A stretch of DNA of 64,000 bases, from NCBI GenBank assembly GCA_963580285.1, contig OY757021.1, positions 90,879,221-90,943,220 of the forward strand. Direction: 5' to 3'. Below, piece after piece: positions 20,701 through 31,479 of the stretch. The position numbers were made by a program, and so were the translations under genes. The DNA comes from Lucinisca nassula (taxonomy: Eukaryota; Mollusca; Bivalvia; Lucinida; Lucinidae). Under the pieces are notes generated by a model that was not told the DNA's origin, did not search any database, and saw only the letters and a list, made by a program, of their open reading frames with translations. Positions within the stretch are counted from its first letter, which is position 1. Every line of letters starts with the position of its first letter.

Positions 20701-21789
20701 CCGAGAAAACTGTTACGGTATCAATTGATATCCATAGAAAAAAATCAAAAGTAGGTCAGAAATGTGATTTTAAGACTATATCTAAAATCGGGAAACTCAA
20801 GACCAGAAAAGCCAGAGTATCAAAATTCAGGTCCGATGGCCCATTTAATTTTTATTTCTGAAAATGGTTGCAGGTTGGAGAAAAATAAAAAGAAATATGA
20901 ACAAAAAAGGAAGAATAAGTCACATGAATACCAGATTTCAACATATTAGGCCCAGTTGTAATTGTTTGTGTTGCCATGCAATATTTCTACAAGGCTGAAG
21001 GCATAGTTCCTGAAAATTAAAACATAAGATTTTACATTCCTTTTTGCACATCATAAAAGGGACATGATAATTTCGTATATTATCGACACAGTTGGGAGAA
21101 GTGAAGTTGAAACCCACCCGTTGAACTTGTTGAACGCCCCGTGTTCACTTAGCCTTTGGGCCTCTTGCAGGAAACATTTACTAACACTGTACAAAATTAC
21201 AAGTTTGTCTATGATTTATTTCATTGCTACTATTTTATTGATATTGTAGTAGTGCTGTGTTTTTTTTTTTGTTGTTTTTTTTTTTTGGTTTATTTTTTGA
21301 AAGCTGTTACTTGCCTATTTTTTTATTGTTACCTCCCTTTACAAAATAATCCCATTGACTGAGTGACATTAATCCAATAAACAGACTTACTTGATCTTTA
21401 CATTCACATCAGTCTTACCTAATACCTTGCAAATGAAACACGCTTTGTGATATTGCAGCGTAAGGAATAATTTGTGATGAAACATAGCATATGAAGTCGT
21501 ATAGTTTATGACATAGTTTTGAGTTTGAATTGACTTAGTTTTAATATTAAGTGAAAATTGCATTTAATTTAGTAAATACACATTCCTCCTATGGTGCCTT
21601 CCTTCACGTAGGATGCGATAATGATATGCAAACATGGCGGCTGAAATTGACCCACTTACGAACCCACAGAATACGGCATCCTATGTCGAGGAGGGCACCA
21701 CTTTTTCATAACTTAAGACGGCAAATGCAGAAAAGGGGATTGACCTATTTTTCACATCCTCCGCGATAGGAGTCACCCACTTACTAAAT
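20701..21789. other. Unassigned sequence
   Basis: No gene or known element recognised. Contains T-rich runs (21262-21300). At 21588-21775 'cctcctatggtgccttcctt' and 'tatgtcgaggagggcaccac' form a loose inverted pair that may mark an old MITE. Confidence 0.4.
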
Positions 21790-23010
21790 CAGATACAAAA
21801 TTGGGCTCGAGATGGCCGAGGCCGGCACACTATGTTATATGTTGTCTGTACAGAACAAACACAAAAAATCACAAAATATAATCTACAAGCACAATCTTGC
21901 AGGTACAAAAACTGTCCTTCCCAGCAACTGTGAGCGGGCGGGCTTGCCCCAAAACGGACAACACCATCATTAAAGCACAAGAAATACAAACAAGACAGGT
22001 CCGTGGCGGGGTGAGCACATCCGCCCGCATATATACTCAATAAGCTGGGGGCACAGACCAAATAATGTAAAAATGTACATACGTTACAAAAATATGCAAA
22101 AATTAAATAAAAAAACAAAAATACCAATATCAAAATTGATACAAAAAGCGTAGACGAAATCCATAGACAGTGTGCTGGCGTGACGGTGTAGATGCGACTG
22201 AAGCTACAAGCTAGAAGAAAGAAATGGATGGACTCTACAATTTTGTGGTGCAAATAAGCCCCACAAAATGGCTAAAAACTTTGTCTCGAATCCCCTGATT
22301 GGATATAAGGTGCATAACACGTAACATGGAAACGTGTATAGCAATCTTTAGAAAAGTCTTCCAAATCGCAATAAAACTTTCAAACAAAATTAACTGCTAA
22401 ACGATCCCCTTAATGATAAGTTCAAACTCGGAACCTACCCTGTTACACAAAACAACCCACACACCTTTGCGGCAAACCGCAAATACCCAAGGCACAGCAC
22501 TGCTATAACTTAAACGCAGTGCAATCACGTAGCCAAACCTTTAGAATGGAGTTCCAAATTATTACAACTTAACTACGTTGCACCAAAACAAAGGCTCACA
22601 TTGGAACTTTGCAACACATCCACAGCCCTCGACAAAAAATGAAGCACGCCTAACCCAGAAACTCCAACAAATAAAGATGCTCTTTAGCGACAGGACACAT
22701 GCACTCCTGAAGCAAACGGGAAGACAAAATATAAGCCCCACCGAGGCCTGGAAAGGTCACGGCACCGTTTCACAAACCTCTCAGGACGGAGCTCGGCGAA
22801 TTGCTACAGGGCAAGGGGATGCCTGTGGGCTCGGAGACGCCTGAGACGTGAGACGACAAACACGGACGGACGGGGCTGGAGCCGAGCGATGATCTCCCTG
22901 TTCACCGGCAACGGGGAATAGGGGTATCACCGAACGGCTACGGTGTAGTGCCAGCATGGATTCGTTCCCTCGGACCCCACCAGCTGACGACCCGCGACAC
23001 GGGGAAACTG
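21790..23010. other. Unassigned segment of distinct composition, possible mobile element
   Basis: Less AT-rich and less palindromic than its surroundings, with A-rich/C-rich strand bias ('aaaaatcacaaaatataatc', 'caaacacggacggacggggc'). It starts 'gggctcgagatggccgaggc' and ends 'cacggggaaactggaaaaca' before a CAACAACAAC tract. A 154-codon minus-strand frame (21789-22253) and an 88-codon plus-strand frame (22578-22844) exist, but neither shows a domain I recognise. It could be a non-coding part of a retroelement. Confidence 0.35.
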
Positions 23011-23730
23011 GAAAACAACAACAACATTAGTTATGCAGTAGTTACTTTTTTGCAGCAGTATACACATTTTCAACCAATCGCAAATTACAATTTATTCAAT
23101 CGAGACTAATATCAATAAGTAGGTCAAAAGCCAGCTTATACAGCTACGCCGAAAAAAGGTTTCTATAGCCGGTACTATATACAATTCAAACATACGCATC
23201 AGTATGAAAATGCCTGTTCGATATACATGAATCACAAATATCCTAATAGAGATTTTACGTTGAAGGGCGGTAGTACATGTATCAGTCAATAGTATCGCTC
23301 TTGACTTTCACATACATGCATATGCATTTTACTTTACCTTACAGCCGCAAGACGATAACTTATTTTGCACCTACGTATGCTAAAGATGGCAACGCAGCAA
23401 AACATGAGATGATTTTATTTCGCTATAAGAAATATTTGTTTGGTATTTAGAACGATACTCGCACCCCACCCCCTCCTCGCACAGGCCTACCCACCGCATC
23501 CCCGTCATCCCTCACCACCAGCTATCATCCTATCAGCTCAGCGGGCGCGCAGTGCTATGACACTGCTGAGTCGGAGCCAATCCAACATTGCCACTTTGAG
23601 ATGACGTTACATCAGCGGTGCCTATTTAGGCGTTGTGCCTCATTACGACAACATGCCCATATAAACACATTGTTAACTTAACCGCCGTAAAAAAAGAAAG
23701 TTTTAAGATAGAAAATTGTGATTTTCTTAT
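23011..23730. other. Unassigned sequence
   Basis: Nothing recognised. 23460-23560 is C-rich ('accccaccccctcctcgcac'). Confidence 0.35.
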
Positions 23731-23915
23731 TCCTGCTTAAAGTATAGATTGTGGGCGCTCGTTAGAACCGCCTCATCGATGCGGTTCTAACGAGTACCCA
23801 CAATCTCTATTTTAGAGCAGAAATAAGAAGAATAAGTTCACTGTATACCCCAGGTTTATCATATAAAAGTGGGGTTCAAGGGGTCAAAACTATATAGGCG
23901 AGTTTTCGTGATGTG
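23690..23915. mobile_element. Palindromic MITE, type I right half
   Basis: Core 'cgttagaaccgcctcatcga'/'tgcggttctaacgagtaccc' (23758-23805), then 'ataaaagtggggttcaaggg' and the end 'aggcgagttttcgtgatg'. Confidence 0.8.
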
Positions 23916-24005
23916 TTGAAGTTTCTCTAGTTAGTTCAATATTTCCCATGGTAATGCCGAATAGTTAAATGCTTAAGATATAATCCATCATCAACGGATG
24001 TTTTA

Positions 24006-25050
24006 TTAACGTGCAGGTACAGGGGCAACGTCCACATAAGTGGGCCCCCTTCCAGGTAGCTGGCTTGCTGCACGCATGGCAGATCTTACACCAGATCTCC
24101 AGGCTTGTCTGTCATGAGGATCGATAGCAGAGAGCTTCCATTCTCTGCAATCTCCCTCTTTCAGCCGCTTCCAGGTCATCTTGGGCCTTCCATGCCCCCG
24201 CTTTACACCTACCTGTATGTTACAGGCAGTCTTGACTGCACCGTTGGTGCGTTCCACATGTCCATACCAGCGGAGCCTTCTTTCTTTCAGGATGAGGTCC
24301 AGGTCCTCAATGCCAAGACGCTCAAGTATCTCACTGGACATGATGGTGACAGCGTCCTGTGGCTTGACATTGCAGATCTGTCTGATCATTGCCCTGTCAT
24401 TCCGCTGAAGACGTTGGAGGTTTGGCTTCGTCAATGACCATGTCTCACTGGCATGGAGCATTGCGCTCTGCACAGAAGAGCTGTACACATGGCCACGTGT
24501 CTTGAACGAGAGGTTGCGGGAAGAGAGAACTGGTAGCAACTCCTTAAATTTCTTCCAGGCTGTTTTCAGACGTGATGTGGATGAAAGGTCGTAACCATCC
24601 GCTGCTGAGAGCATATCACCTAGGTAGCAAAAGGAAGCACGGATCCGACTTAGGCTTCTCTCTGTGGTCTGCCATCTAAGGGTCGCGCAGTTCCTTGGCA
24701 CCGTGTACAGTTGTAATCAGGGTCCTCTATCAAGCGCTTGAGTCCATTGCATTTCTTGTGCACCCAGAACTTGCAGCCATTACAAAAGATACCGTTGCTG
24801 CCCACTCCAGTGCGACGTACAACACGTGGGAACTGGCCTGTACTCTGCAGGAGGTCCAGTCCTGAACCACATATCATGATCTTTGTCTTTCCTGCATTCA
24901 CTCTCAACCCGTTCGCCTCCATGGCGTCTTTCCAAGTTAAGAGCCTCCTGACACATTCCGCAAGGGATTCAGCTATGATGACAAGGTCATAAGCATACAG
25001 GTCCTCCCAGGGGACTCCAGACCGGAACTTGCATTGCAACGCTTCAAGCA
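24006..25050 (-). pseudogene. 5'-truncated non-LTR retrotransposon (LINE) reverse-transcriptase C-terminal fragment
   Basis: On the minus strand the reading starts in the palm region: 'LEAL' then GVPWEDLYAYDLVIIAES. The catalytic YADD box of reverse transcriptase reads YAYD here, losing the first aspartate. It continues with LRVNAGKTKIM, a Cys/His cluster (FCNGCKFWVHKKCNGL ... CTRC), a SFCYLGDML motif, then a thumb/C-terminal part with SETWSLTKPNLQRLQR and RLRWYGHVER, ending GPTYVDVAPVPAR and a stop at 24006. The frame changes once between the Cys/His cluster and SFCYLGD (about 24640-24665). The N-terminal endonuclease and most of the RT domain are absent, typical of 5' truncation. Clade not assigned. 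The element is inactive. Confidence 0.85.
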
Positions 25051-25277
25051 TATATATTCTGTAAACATGTATTACCATGTTTATATATATTCTGTGAAAA
25101 TGTATTGCCATGTTTTGATATTTCTATTGTAATGCAGCTCGATGTCATGTCTATGACTGGAGTTTTCTCAGTATAGTACAGTCGAACTTCGATGACTCGA
25201 ACCCCTTTGGGACCATGAAAATTTGTTCGAGACAGCGGTAGTTCGAGCCATAGTACTATAAGTGCCATACCAGGAGG

Positions 25278-25577
25278 CATAACGGCCCCCGCCCATAGGG
25301 GCTTAAGAAATATATGGGCTGCATGATGCTTCCACGCAGAGCTGAATCCGGCCCGCACACCAGTGCTGGTAAACCGCTTAGAGGGTCTAAGCCTGTCCAG
25401 GAACTGCGGTGCGAGGCGGACCGTCCATGCTAATAAACCCTATTGGTTTCATTTGGCGACAGGGCTTGAGATGTCATTTCATCTCAATGTCGGGTAAAAG
25501 TCCCACAAAATTGGAAGCAACGTCTCCAAAATGACCTTCACAGTGTTGACGGGGACGTTAAACCTCAAATCAAACAA
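25278..25577 (+). mobile_element. SINE-D, full length
   Basis: One of the most complete copies: 'cggcccccgcccataggggc', 'cttccacgcagagctgaatc', 'aggaactgcggtgcgaggcg', 'cagggcttgagatgtcattt', 'gttgacggggacgttaaacc', tail 'tcaaatcaaacaaaaaacca'. A possible duplication 'ccaggaggcataa' flanks it (25268-25280 and 25581-25593), so this insertion looks recent. 'ggtgcgaggcgg' sits where a pol III B box would be. Confidence 0.9.
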
Positions 25578-25624
25578 AAAACCAGGAGGCATAATGGAGA
25601 TAATTGAAGGTATCTTTTCACTGT

Positions 25625-25700
25625 TCTGTATTATAAATGTATGTTGTGTGTACTCATTAGAATCGCCTCATCGAGGCGATTCTATTGAGTACACACGGCA
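25625..25700. repeat. Palindromic core with matched substitutions
   Basis: 'gtgtgtactcattagaatcg' against 'gattctattgagtacacacg'. Relative to the family consensus both arms have changed together (AACCG to AATCG with CGGTT to CGATT; GGGTAC to GTGTAC with GTACCC to GTACAC). Confidence 0.85.
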
Positions 25701-25839
25701 TACGTTTGCAAGATAAATGAAGAAAATCTTCCTAAATTACCCCTATATCGTATATTGAGGAATTCCCTACGGACTCAATAACGGTTCGACTCATCCATGG
25801 TAAACGAGCCATCGGAGTTCGAGCCATTGAAGTTCTACT

Positions 25840-25870
25840 GTATTTCGTATCGTATCGTATCGTAATCGCG
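25840..25870. repeat. TATCG pentamer microsatellite
   Basis: 'tttcgtatcgtatcgtatcg' and following bases. Confidence 0.85.
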
Positions 25871-25974
25871 CCTTCAACCATCACGAACACACGCCCATTT
25901 AATTATGACCCCTCTTCAACCCTACTTCTATAAAGTAACATTGAGGTTTACAGGGGCAATGCCTTATTATAAGC

Positions 25975-27540
25975 CCGTTTTGTAAAAACGGTCGTCTTAT
26001 GGTATGGGGTCCTGTCTGTCCGTCAGTCCGTCCGTCCGTCCGTCTGGAAACTTTTCGTTTCCGGTTAACTCCCCCTACAGTTTTCATCCGATCAAGCTGA
26101 AACTTGGTAGATAGTAAGACCATGACCTGGTGTAGCGCATATAGTTTACCAAATATTCACACAGAGTTTAAAAATGTTTGTTAAACTTTTTTTCGTTTCC
26201 GAATAACTCCACCAACTGTTTCCATCTGATCCAGCTGAAATTGAGTAGGTAGCAAGATCATTACCTGGTGTAACGCATATTTTTTCGAGGTTATAGTCCA
26301 CCAAAGATTCACAGAGTTATGCTCCTTTGAAATTCTTATTGTTTTCATCTGATCAAGCTGAAACTTAGTAGGTAGTAAGACCATGACCTGATGTAACGCA
26401 TATTCTTTCGAGGTTACAGTCCACCAAATATTTACCGAGTTATCCTCTTTGAGTATATCTGTAAATATTTCGTTTCCGGATAACTCCTCATGTAATTAGC
26501 ATTCGATCAAGCTGAAAGTTGCTATATAGCTAGACCATGATGTGGAGCAGTGCATATTGTTAGGGCTTCACACTGGCTAAATTGATATTGATGAACATTG
26601 TCCGTGTGTTTGTAACACCTTAACCATAAAACGTAACATCGGCCATAACTGCAAAAGGATTTGCAGTTCACACACATACTCACTATCACAAGATCTTTAT
26701 CGTATACTTTGCAATTAAATCAATGCATATCCAAAACAAATAAATATTATTATATTTTCACACTGTGTAAAATAACATGACCTTGTTATTTTCACAGTAG
26801 CAGCCCCGCTAAAATTCATATGTTATCGATAAAATAATTCTGTAAAATACCTCTTTTAACAGTACAAATGCTGTATTCAAAATTGCGATCTGTTTACGTT
26901 ATGAAACTGACAGTTGTGACGTCATAGCCAGGTAAAATTGTGACGTACGATACGATTGATCAATTACCGTAAATATCCGTATAAAAGTATAAAACAAAAA
27001 GAAAATTTTCTTTTTTTTTTCGACGGATACCAAAAATATTTCATCTCGTGTGTTGAAAACATCCGAATTTTCACCCGTGCTTCGCATTCGATGAAATATT
27101 TTGATATACACCTAAAAAAGTAAATATCTTCTGTATATTCTGACAAAAGACTCTACCTATATTGTTTTTGTTCGTGTGTTTGTCTTGGTCATAACTTAAG
27201 CTTGGTCATAACTTCAAAAGTATTCACCTTTGTCTCATGAAAATTCATACAAATACTAACCATCACAAGACCTACATTCTGCTAAAAACTTGTACCACAT
27301 CTCTTTGATAGCTCTATGTGGGGCCCTTTCTGACGAAGTCGGTGATCTGATTTTGAGGTTATGGTCCACCAAATAAAAACAAACGGTCATATAATGGCAT
27401 GGGGTCGGCATCCGTCAGTCCGTCTGTCCATAAACTTTTCGTTTCCGGATAACTCCTCCTACAGTTTTTATCCGATCAAGCTGAAACTTGGTAGGTAGTA
27501 AGACCATGACCTTGTGAGCGCATAACCTTGTTAGGCGAGG
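25975..27540. repeat. Tandem array, ~140-160 bp unit, left part
   Basis: Starts with a GTCC/GTCT microsatellite (26008-26045). It then repeats 'tttccggataactcc', 'gatcaagctgaaacttggta', 'gtagtaagaccatgacctgg' and 'aggttatagtccaccaaata' (units near 26050, 26200, 26345, 26475). After an interruption (26580-27360, including an inverted 'tttcatctcgtgtg'/'cattcgatgaaat' MITE at 27035-27105) a second microsatellite and unit occur at 27390-27540. Same family as 31480-33520. Confidence 0.85.
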
Positions 27541-28289
27541 TACTTTAATTTTTATGGTCAAACTAATTCCTTGAGAAATTCTTTTAACACCAAAACACAG
27601 GGCTATGCTATATTAATTACCAAAAAAAAAAGTCCTCAAAAAATATCCGTGCCAGTTCTGAGAAAAATAGGTTTTAATCCGCAGAAAAAGCATTAGATAA
27701 GTAATGGCCAGATAACAGCACCATACACTGTTTTACCGGCTGTAAGGCTCCTCACGCGCAAACAAATGACGTCATCAAAAACAAAACTTACGTCAGAAAT
27801 TGATAAAAAAGTGCAGTCTTTCTACATTCTATTTTTTTTAATACATGCAATTTATATTTTCCTTGTATGCTATTGATAAACAAGATCTATGTTTAAGTTG
27901 TAAGAATAAACTTTTTTTTTTTTGGTCGGAAAATACATTCGTCAATGTCTCATGACAAAATTTTAATGTATAGAAGCACATTTGTGCCATCAGAATCAAA
28001 TGAATTAATATCGTAAATATGTGCATACGGTGTATTCCGGTAACATGGCGCACGTAAGATTTTGATAGCTATGTGTGACTTTGTGGAAGCAACCACTCAA
28101 AAATCTAAATCAGAACAATTGCAACACTGTCCTATCTACTTACTGCAATAGAAATTGGCCGCTGACTTTTTAACAGGCAGGAAATATAATAGGGGCGTAC
28201 CCCCTTGAAATTGATTTACAAAGTTTGTCTCCCAACATTGCCCACAATAACTGTTTTGAGCTGACTGAACACAAAGGTTGACTCAAACG

Positions 28290-28800
28290 ACCTTAAAAGG
28301 GGCAAAATACGGATGAGAAAAATATCCTTCAGCTAATTTGCCATGAGGAATCCATATATGAAATTCCAAAACCCTGGCATACAAGGTTCTAAAGTTTTGC
28401 TATGCATCACAAAGCATAGGCCTACAATGTACCCAAAGTGACAAAGGGCCATTAGCCACAAAGTATTTTTCGGAATTTAGTCAAAAGTTTATCAGGACAT
28501 CTACTCGTCACCAACTTACAAGGCTCTAGCTCCAATAGATTTTGAGATATTTTGTTGACAAGATTTTATAAAAAAAATTCAAAGGGTAATAACTTTTGAA
28601 AGGGGCATAATCTGGATAAGAAAAAAATACGCGTTAGCTAATTTCCATGAAGAATCTATATAGGAAATTTCAAAACCCTAGCATGGATGTTTCTTGTGTT
28701 ATGCTATGCATCAAAGGCGTAACGGAAAGTCGAATGGACGAACCAGAAGCAATATGCCCCTCCAACTTTTAAAAGTTGGGGGTCATAAAAACATAACGAA
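28290..28800. repeat. Two-unit tandem repeat, ~300 bp period
   Basis: 'ttagctaatttccatgaaga', 'aaatttcaaaaccctagcat' and 'aaaggggcataatctggata' at ~28598 repeat similar phrases at ~28297. Ends 'gcccctccaacttttaaaag', a short hairpin. Confidence 0.7.
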
Positions 28801-28894
28801 AACACGCATATTCAAATCTACTGGAAGATTTGATCATCCCCCAAAAAATCCAGAGAAAAATTCTGAGGTTTTTCTTATTCATCACGAAAACGAG

Positions 28895-29120
28895 ACGTTG
28901 CTTCCAAGTTTGTAGGGCTTTTACCTGACATTGAGATGAAATGACATCTCAATCCCTGCCGCCAAATGAATCCAAAAGGGTTTACATACATGGACAGGCT
29001 GACTCGCAGCAACTTTTCTGGATATTCTCAGCGGTTTAGCAGTACTCATATGCGGTCGGTATCAGTTCTTTGCGGAAGCATTAGCAGCCCAATCAATTAC
29101 TCCAAGCCCAGATGGGTGGG
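28895..29120 (-). mobile_element. SINE-D, diverged
   Basis: 'cgttgcttccaagtttgtag', 'gatgaaatgacatctcaatc', 'tcatatgcggtcggtatcag', 'ccaagcccagatgggtgggg'. Confidence 0.85.
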
Positions 29121-29127
29121 GTAAAAA

Positions 29128-29312
29128 ACACGCCTATATAATTTTGACCCCTCGAACCCCACTTTTATATACTACAGGGATAAATATTTTAATTTAAAAA
29201 TTTCTTATATCAGCTCAAAAACATAGATTGTGGGTACTCGATAGAACCGCCAAGTTCAGGCGGTTCTGTCGAGCTCCGCAATCTATGTTTTAAGCAGAAA
29301 TAAGAAAAATGT
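29128..29312. mobile_element. Palindromic MITE, type I
   Basis: 'aacacgcctatataattttg', core 'gtactcgatagaaccgccaa'/'caggcggttctgtcgagctc', then 'agcagaaataagaaaaatgt'. A further partial arm lies at 29390-29425 ('cataga...gtactcgatagaaa'). Confidence 0.8.
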
Positions 29313-29652
29313 CATTTTTTTTTTTTTTTTCATTTTTGGGCTGAACAATTGACAATGGTTTTGTTTAGGCGTATTTCGTATTGTCTGCTCAAAAGCATAG
29401 ATTGTGGGTACTCGATAGAAACCCCCTCCTACTGGAGTTTTAGTTTATACTATTTTAATTTAGTTCGATTGCGATGAAAGCCTCAAGCTTAAATGATCGC
29501 TCTCGCTCGAACACTCATTCCGGATGTTTTCACGCGCAAGAGGGAGAGGCAGTTGACTTTTACACCACCGCTACCGATTTACACCTGGGTGAGTGGGGCA
29601 TTCGGGAGTTTTAGGGGGTGTACATGTACATTATTTTTCTTATTTTGGCTAA

Positions 29653-30255
29653 AAGAAGCCTCCATGGTGCAGTGGATAAGCTACTAGCCTCATAAACCAG
29701 GAGTCGTGGGTTCGATCCAAGGGCTTCTCCAGACTCTCAGATGAGTCTTCCACTGACCGTTCCAAGGCGGCTCTTCTGTGGCGATTTATTTATGTTGTTG
29801 TTTGTTACTTACTGTGTGTATCACTTGTGTCTTTTAATTTTGGATGGCCATATGGCCATTTTGTGGGAAAGTAACTGTCCTTATGGCCTTCCTTTGTTTA
29901 GGTTTCCATTATGGTCTGGTCGCTTAATGTTTGTATTTCTTTCCCTTTGGTGTCTTTTATAGGTGGAGTAAGTTAATTGTATCAATTCCTGATCTTTGTT
30001 TTACTTCTACTTTAAACCGAGGTCCGGTCTCCGTATGCAGGGGTTTCATCAAAAGACGGGTAGTGGAGATTTTCCCGTTTACTTAGACATTATTCCCCTG
30101 CTACGCTTGATAAATTTGTAAGGGCTTTATTCAGATAACATTGAAAATCACACTCCTAGCTTTCGTTGAAATCTAGATGCCGAAATGTTTTTGAAACCAC
30201 TGCATATGACATTTGCTGTTGACGGGATGTAAACCTCAAACAAACTCACTCTCTT
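29653..30255 (+). mobile_element. SINE-B, tRNA-derived, split by two insertions
   Basis: The tRNA-like head is intact: A box region 'tggtgcagtggataagctac' and B box 'gggttcgatccaag', then 'cttctccagactctcagatg'. At ~29751 the body is interrupted by a dispersed repeat (29751-30010, also at 54350-54605 inverted), resumes with 'aaaccgaggtccggtctccg', is interrupted again (~30042-30205), and finishes 'cgggatgtaaacctcaaaca' plus CACTC repeats. Compare the unbroken copies at 58488-58652 and 63191-63356. Confidence 0.75.
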
Positions 30256-30256
30256 A

Positions 30257-30422
30257 TTTCTGCTCAAAACATAGATGAGGCAGTCCTATTGAGTATCAAC
30301 AATCTCAGAAGCTATGTTTTTGAGCAGAAAAAATATAACCCCTAAACCCCAAGTTTTTCGAGTATATAGATAAAAGTAGGTTAGTGGGGGTCAAAATTAT
30401 ATGGGCATGTTTTCGTGATGTG
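30257..30422. mobile_element. Palindromic MITE, type I, core mostly lost
   Basis: 'ttatttctgctcaaaacata', one arm 'gaggcagtcctattgagtat', then 'ggtcaaaattatatgggcat' and 'gttttcgtgatg'. Confidence 0.7.
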
Positions 30423-30429
30423 TTTGCTT

Positions 30430-31385
30430 TTGATTTTCCTATTTTCCCCTTCCCCTGACAAAAAAAATCTTTTGCACAGAAACTATCATTTTTAATGATT
30501 TCATGAAGTTTAGTACCGATATGGATTTACTTTTAAGATATATGTCAGTGATATTAATTTTTTCTTGTTTTAAGCGACTTTCCTTTATTGTCTACGCCCA
30601 CGGGTGTAAACAGTCTTAATGATAGCTATTGCTCGGGAAGTATTTACTGAAAGGTCATGACTGGTATTCTGTTGACTGGTTCTACTTTTCATTTTCCATC
30701 TGGTTCCCCCCAGGGCACCCCAACTCTGGTCATACTGGAACGCCCACTTGCATATTGAACCCAGCAATTAACTGAAAGCTGCCTAAACTTTATAACATGG
30801 ATAGGCACGATTGCTCTCACACTTGCAAAATTAACATATATTAGCCCTTATCTAGTTCTGCCCACATCCATTTCTTAATGTTTTCATTTCTAGACGGCAA
30901 TCTTGGCAGATTGTTTTTTCATGACGTTAACCTAGAAAGTAAAATGAAAGTTTAAACCAGAATGCGAAATGAAGAAACCGTAAATGTAGGCATGTAGTAC
31001 AATTAGTTGTAATTGATAGTGAAAAAAAATCGGAAATGTTGTTTTATGTGACATTGACGATAAGATTTGGAAATCCTCATTTGAAATCTGTGACTTTTTT
31101 ACACTTTGTGGAAACTGACACATTTCAGTTCTACACAAATTAATGTGTGCTTAGCATAGACTCAAGCTTTTTATAAAAGCTAATACTTGTTTTTCTAAAT
31201 TTCACACAAAAAATATACAAAAAAAAAAGAAAAGAAAACTTTTATCTTCAGAATTTTTAGTATTTTTCCCCAGATAGAAATATTCATTTTGGATGATTTT
31301 ATGAAGTCAAGTATTAATTGTTTAGCATACGCCTGTTTTTTGTGATTTTTCGTATTTTTTTCACCCCCAAAAAATACCCTTTCCC
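30430..31385. other. Unassigned AT-rich sequence
   Basis: No gene recognised. Two related phrases, 'gatttcatgaagtttagtac' (30498) and 'gattttatgaagtcaagtat' (31294), suggest an internal duplication. Confidence 0.35.
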
Positions 31386-31479
31386 CTCGGATTTTTTTTG
31401 AGGACTTTTTTTTCTATAAATCAGGAAACCTTCCTGATACTAAAACTGCTGATAACATTTCTCAAGGAATTAGTTGTGG

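Larger units (their letters stand above)
27561..31475. mobile_element. Candidate 3.9 kb element with ~90 bp inverted ends inside a tandem array
   Basis: AACTAATTCCTTGAGAAAT at 27561-27579 is exactly inverted at 31457-31475. 'aaaaaaaagtcctcaaaaaa' at ~27624-27645 is inverted at ~31392-31413, with the same offset from each end. The flanks on both sides are units of the 'gtagcgcatat' tandem array. The interior holds other repeats (28297-28790, SINE-D 28895-29120, palindromes, SINE-B 29653-30255) and no recognised transposase. Could be a single insertion or chance pairing of two copies of a smaller repeat. Confidence 0.5.

Noticed and set aside
21789..22253. 154-codon minus-strand frame with hydrophobic start
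   Set aside because: No domain recognised, lies in an AT/C-rich unassigned segment, no paralogue in the window. Kept only as part of the unassigned segment.
24105..24437. Plus-strand frames opposite the LINE fragment
   Set aside because: Antisense of the reverse-transcriptase reading, which is recognisable only on the minus strand.
29741..29962. Hydrophobic 73-codon frame, similar to a minus-strand frame at 54336-54604
   Set aside because: Belongs to a dispersed repeat; the two copies have different frames and breaks, so no conserved protein is supported.
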